The translations under genes and the position numbers were made by a program. The notes beneath the pieces are model-generated. The model had not been told where the DNA came from and did not search any database. It worked only from the letters and a program-made list of their open reading frames with translations. Below, one piece after another: positions 15,655 to 18,396 of a stretch of 18,396 bases of DNA. Source of the DNA: an uncultured Selenomonas sp. GTDB taxonomy: Bacteria; Bacillota; Negativicutes; Selenomonadales; Selenomonadaceae. Position 1 is the stretch's first letter, and each line of letters opens with the position of its first letter. The DNA lies in NCBI GenBank assembly GCA_938045435.1, contig CALIBA010000170.1, positions 1 through 18,396 on the forward strand, given 5' to 3'.

Positions 15655-15748
15655 TTATCCATTGACTATACTTTTAAGAAAATTCTTCATATAATCTGAA
15701 AATCCTTCTATATTTTCAATTTTTTTACCAATAACGCGTTCGTTCTCA
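15655..15748 (-). pseudogene. Possible gene remnant after thrC
   Basis: Directly after the thrC stop, in a different frame, about 30 codons read ENERVIGKKIENIEGFSDY and onward to a TAA at 15655-15657. The stretch is far more AT-rich than its neighbours (many GAA, AAT, AAA and ATA codons) and looks like the C-terminal end of a soluble protein. It has no start of its own: the same frame upstream runs through thrC as an out-of-phase shadow. It could be a decayed remnant of a transferred gene, or simply a stop-free AT-rich spacer. I do not recognise a family. Confidence 0.2.
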
Positions 15749-17230
15749 TAAGGATTGCTGTATAAATGCCAACACAGAGGCACGCATTCCATCCTGCTCA
15801 CAGATCCCCTCATGCCGTATGGGCTGGGTACGCAATCCTGCAAGGCGCACAGGAATATCCATGCCGCTGCGTGCATGCAGTTCTTTCATCTGATCAAATT
15901 CATCTGCTGCCTGTTCCCCTCCAAGCGCTTGAAGGACACTCGTACAAAACTTATACGGGCTGGCTGTTGAAAGTACAACCATGGGACACATATCCTCCGT
16001 CATACGGCGATACTGCTCCGCCGCGCGATAGGCAACGGCGGTATGCGGATCAAGCGTATACTGTGTTCTTTCATAAACAGAACGAATCTCCTCCTGCGTT
16101 GCCGCATCATCGGCAAAAGCAGCCCAGAAATGTTCCCTCAGTGCAGGAAGAAGTGTGCGCGCGTCATATCTGCCAGATGCTGCCAGATCCTTCATCCATG
16201 CGGTAACTTGTTTTGCATCCTCCGTCAGATGATAAAGCAGCCGTTCCAGATTGCTTGAAACTAGAATGTCCATGGATGGTGAACTCGTTTGATAAAAGTC
16301 ACGCCTGCGGTCATAGATCCCTGTTTGAAGAAAATCCGTTAAAACATGATTCGCATTTGATGCACAGATAAGGCGCCCAACAGGCAGCCCCATGCGTTTC
16401 GCATAGTATCCTGCAAGGATATTTCCAAAATTCCCTGTCGGCACAGTAAAATTCACGGTATCCCCCATATGGATCTTCCCTGCTGACAGGAGATCCGTAT
16501 AGGCGCTAAAATAGTAAACAATCTGTGGTACAAGGCGTCCCCAATTGATCGAATTCGCCGATGAGAATCGTGTATGATATGCCGCCAGCTCTTTTGCTGT
16601 CGCCGTATCTTTGAAGATCTCCTTCACACCGCGCTGTGCATCATCAAAATTACCGCGCACCGCTATGACGCTGACATTTTCCCCCTCCTGCGTCACCATC
16701 TGGAGACGCTGAACAGGACTGACGCCCCCATCGGGATAAAAGACCATGATCTTAATCCCGTCTATGCCCGCAAATCCCTCAAGTGCAGCTTTTCCCGTAT
16801 CTCCCGAAGTCGCAACAAGGATTAAAACAGTATTCTTCTCCCCCGTTTTTTCTCGTGCGACACACATGAGCTGTGGGAGCAGCTGCAAGGCCATATCCTT
16901 AAATGCACTTGTGGGGCCATGCCAAAGCTCAAGGACATACATGTCACCAACGGGCCGCACCGGTGCACGCCGCACATCATCAAACGTCTTTCCATAGGCA
17001 CGGCAAGCACACCCAGAAAGCTCTTCCTGCGTATAGTCCGTAAGATAAAGCCGCAGAACACGCGTCGCACGCTCCTCATAAGAAAGCCCTTGCATCTCCT
17101 CAATCTCTGAAAACGATACCTGTGGAATCGTCTCTGGCACAAATAGACCGCCATCTGCGGCGAGCCCCTGCAAAATCGCTGCAGCGGAGGAAATGCGTTC
17201 CGATGCGCCGCGTGTGCTGAAATAGTACAT
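15746..17230 (-). CDS. thrC: Threonine synthase
   Basis: ThrC is a PLP enzyme converting O-phosphohomoserine to threonine. The start MYYFSTRG and DGGLFVPE (26-33) are typical of the long family form. The PLP lysine lies in GPTSAFKDMALQ (K111), phosphate-binding residues in VATSGDTGKAALEGF (139-153), and VPTGNFGNILAGYYAKR is conserved. The frame is open to 17344, but ATG 17230 is preferred: GAAAGGACG precedes it by about 8 nt, it gives 494 residues, and the upstream extension overlaps the promoter. It has its own promoter about 50 bp upstream. No strong terminator follows; only a weak AT-rich hairpin (GAAAAT with ATTTTC) lies in the gap before pckA. Confidence 0.97.
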   Translation of the reverse strand: MYYFSTRGASERISSAAAILQGLAADGGLFVPETIPQVSFSEIEEMQGLSYEERATRVLRLYLTDYTQEELSGCACRAYGKTFDDVRRAPVRPVGDMYVLELWHGPTSAFKDMALQLLPQLMCVAREKTGEKNTVLILVATSGDTGKAALEGFAGIDGIKIMVFYPDGGVSPVQRLQMVTQEGENVSVIAVRGNFDDAQRGVKEIFKDTATAKELAAYHTRFSSANSINWGRLVPQIVYYFSAYTDLLSAGKIHMGDTVNFTVPTGNFGNILAGYYAKRMGLPVGRLICASNANHVLTDFLQTGIYDRRRDFYQTSSPSMDILVSSNLERLLYHLTEDAKQVTAWMKDLAASGRYDARTLLPALREHFWAAFADDAATQEEIRSVYERTQYTLDPHTAVAYRAAEQYRRMTEDMCPMVVLSTASPYKFCTSVLQALGGEQAADEFDQMKELHARSGMDIPVRLAGLRTQPIRHEGICEQDGMRASVLAFIQQSL

Positions 17231-17278
17231 TGTATACGTCCTTTCAACTGTGTATATCTGCTGCAATTCTATCTTTTC

Positions 17279-17307
17279 ATTATATCGAATAACTTCCAAG
17301 AATGCAA
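17279..17307 (-). promoter_or_regulatory. Promoter of thrC
   Basis: On the minus strand TTGCAT (17307-17302), a 17-bp spacer and a perfect TATAAT (17284-17279) precede thrC. The predicted start is near 17272, giving a leader of about 42 nt, too short for a T-box or attenuator. The -35 hexamer overlaps the T-run that ends the candidate RNA upstream, so two transcription units meet back to front here. Confidence 0.8.
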
Positions 17308-17475
17308 AAAACCGCCTCGGGTCTTTATCAAATGTTACGGACAATCATCGTACTCCACGCAAACACCTCGTTACACAAGCGTTCATGCGCTTGTATGCTC
17401 AAATACCGTGGGACTTCTTAAACGCGCTTCACCTCCCCGAAAGAAATCCGACAGGGCGTATCGCACACTTTTCAC
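17306..17475 (-). ncRNA. Candidate structured small RNA between rdgB and thrC
   Basis: This part of a 307-bp gap holds no gene, yet it folds by eye into one long irregular hairpin on the minus strand. The base is CGCC (17458-17455) with GGCG (17316-17313), then TCGG (17451-17448) with CCGA (17320-17317), then TCTTT (17444-17440) with AAAGA (17326-17322). Past a large interior loop, CCACG (17411-17407) pairs with CGTGG (17359-17355). The top is a 9-bp stem, ATACAAGCG with CGCTTGTGT (17396-17388 and 17381-17373), closing a 6-nt loop. Six T (17311-17306) follow the base immediately. A rod with a big central bubble, paired ends and about 150-170 nt resembles 6S RNA, but no sequence signature proves it. 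The 5' end is uncertain and no clear promoter was found upstream. Confidence 0.5.
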
Positions 17476-17537
17476 GCTTGCTCCACTAGAGTTTGCTTTG
17501 AAATATCGCATTTATGAGATGTTTTTTGATGCAACCA

Positions 17538-18149
17538 TTACAAAATCTGTTCCAGTAATTCCTTCATCCTTTGCAATGCTGCACCACGATGACTGACACG
17601 ATGTTTTTCATCAAGTGCAAGCTCTGCCATGGACTTCCCATTCTCCAGATAAAAGTATGGATCATATCCAAATCCTCCGGTGCCACGCGCCTCCGGTCGA
17701 ATATACCCTGCACAGGTTCCCTCCGCATGCAGCTCACGTCCGCTCTCAAAGGCAAGCACGAGCGCACAATGATATGCTGCGGAGGCATTCTCCTCTCCGA
17801 TTGCGTGCAGCTCTGCTATGAGCCTGGCATTGTTCGCCCCATCATCACCATGCACACCGGCATAACGTGCCGAGTATACTCCGGGTGCGCCGCCGAGTGC
17901 ATCCACGCATAGCCCCGAATCATCCGCCAGAGCAGCAATCCCTGTTTGCTCCATATAGTACCGCGCCTTAATCCGGGCATTCTCCAGAAATGTTGTGCCA
18001 TCTTCTTCCGGTTCCTCGATATGCAAAGGATCCGGCATGATTTCCTGCAAACGAGAAAGCGGCACAAGGCGCACCGAAATCTGACCAAAAGCCTGCTCCA
18101 TCTCACGTACTTTTCCCTCATTCGAGGTTGCTATCAGTATTGTTTTCAT
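17538..18149 (-). CDS. rdgB: Non-canonical purine NTP pyrophosphatase (RdgB/HAM1 family)
   Basis: This enzyme hydrolyses ITP, dITP and XTP to the monophosphates, keeping deaminated purines out of nucleic acids. The substrate motif ATSNEGKVREM (7-17), EEDGTTFLENARIKA (48-62), the acidic ALADDSGLCVDALGG (73-87) followed by PGVYSARYAG, FGYDPYF and the late SHRGAAL are the family signatures. The ATG at 18149 gives 203 residues with a standard N-terminus; GGGAGGGG lies about 5 nt upstream. The start is two nucleotides past the rph stop (TAG-AG-ATG), so the two are translationally linked, a common rph-rdgB pairing. Confidence 0.97.
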   Translation of the reverse strand: MKTILIATSNEGKVREMEQAFGQISVRLVPLSRLQEIMPDPLHIEEPEEDGTTFLENARIKARYYMEQTGIAALADDSGLCVDALGGAPGVYSARYAGVHGDDGANNARLIAELHAIGEENASAAYHCALVLAFESGRELHAEGTCAGYIRPEARGTGGFGYDPYFYLENGKSMAELALDEKHRVSHRGAALQRMKELLEQIL

Positions 18150-18151
18150 CT

Positions 18152-18396
18152 CTACCCCTCCCGTCCCGGCAGCCATGACAGTGTCCTGCCAAGTGCAACT
18201 TTCTGACAGTCAATCAACTCTTTAATGCCTTGCTGCCCAAGTGTAAGAAGCGTGTCCATCTCTGCTCGTGTAAATGATCGCCCCTCGCCTGTACCCTGGA
18301 CTTCAACAAAATCTCCCGCCCCTGTCATAACAAGATTCATATCGACGAGGGCACTGGAATCCTCCTCATAGCAAATATCGAGAAGTGGTATATTCT
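18152..18396 (-). CDS. rph: Ribonuclease PH (3' end, runs off the window)
   Basis: RNase PH is the phosphate-dependent 3'-to-5' exoribonuclease that trims tRNA 3' ends. Only the last 80 or so residues are present. They contain the conserved PLLDICYEEDSSALVDMNL and VMTGAGDFVEVQGTGEG block, whose acidic residues belong to the active site, then the helical IKELIDCQK end. The gene continues beyond the right edge; about two thirds of the protein is not visible. Its TAG stop at 18154-18152 lies two bases before the rdgB ATG. Confidence 0.93.
   Translation of the reverse strand, partial: NIPLLDICYEEDSSALVDMNLVMTGAGDFVEVQGTGEGRSFTRAEMDTLLTLGQQGIKELIDCQKVALGRTLSWLPGREG

Noticed and set aside
15661..15730. 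A definite promoter for pckA
   Set aside because: The TTGAAA here pairs only with poor -10 candidates (ATTATA at 18 bp or TTATAT at 19 bp); the region is AT-rich but not specific enough to call.
17231..17537. T-box or other threonine-responsive leader for thrC
   Set aside because: No T-box sequence (AGGGTGG-type block) is present, and the thrC promoter lies downstream of the structured region, leaving a leader of only about 42 nt.

Overview
The window is a compact bacterial chromosome segment in which every recognisable gene except a fragment at the extreme left end lies on the minus strand. Read in the direction of transcription (right to left) it holds: the 3' end of rph, then rdgB, a candidate structured RNA, thrC, pckA, recG, dapB, asd, and a division/cell-wall (dcw) cluster mraZ-rsmH-ftsL-murE-murF-mraY-murD-murG-murC. 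Gene order, MraZ, the FtsL-like protein, strong AAGGAG-type ribosome binding sites and frequent TTG/GTG starts point to a Firmicutes lineage. The moderate-to-high GC, third-position G/C preference and meso-DAP-type MurE would suit a diderm Negativicute of the Selenomonas kind. The phylum-level call is reasonably safe; the genus-level guess is inference only.

Right part (about 11.8-18.4 kb): housekeeping and metabolism. rph (RNase PH) and rdgB (non-canonical NTP pyrophosphatase) are two nucleotides apart. A 307-bp gap follows, holding a predicted long irregular hairpin RNA ending in a T-run. A textbook promoter (TTGCAT-17-TATAAT) then drives thrC. pckA ends in a strong intrinsic terminator, and recG starts only 28 bp beyond it with no visible promoter.

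Middle (about 9.6-11.8 kb): a sigma-70-type promoter (TTGACA-18-TAGAAT) drives dapB-asd, two steps of the aspartate/diaminopimelate pathway. asd makes the semialdehyde that DapB's pathway uses toward meso-DAP, which MurE in the next operon consumes; thrC lies on the threonine branch of the same pathway. A nested inverted repeat with a T-run ends the asd transcript.

Left part (1-9.7 kb): the dcw operon. Its promoter (TTGAAA-17-TATAAC) is followed directly by three GTGG boxes spaced exactly 10 bp, the expected MraZ autoregulatory operator. A 109-bp element with imperfect terminal inverted repeats, flanked by TA, sits between mraZ and rsmH; removing it with one TA recreates a tight mraZ-rsmH junction. 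From murE to murC every junction but one overlaps by 1-4 nt. The cluster lacks both the usual class B penicillin-binding protein gene (between ftsL and murE) and ftsW (between murD and murG), so the septal SEDS/transpeptidase pair must be encoded elsewhere. murC loses its last ~55-70 residues where its sequence changes abruptly near position 110, giving way to sequence that reads as an unrelated plus-strand coding fragment: a rearrangement, insertion or assembly joint.

No tRNA, rRNA or CRISPR array was seen.
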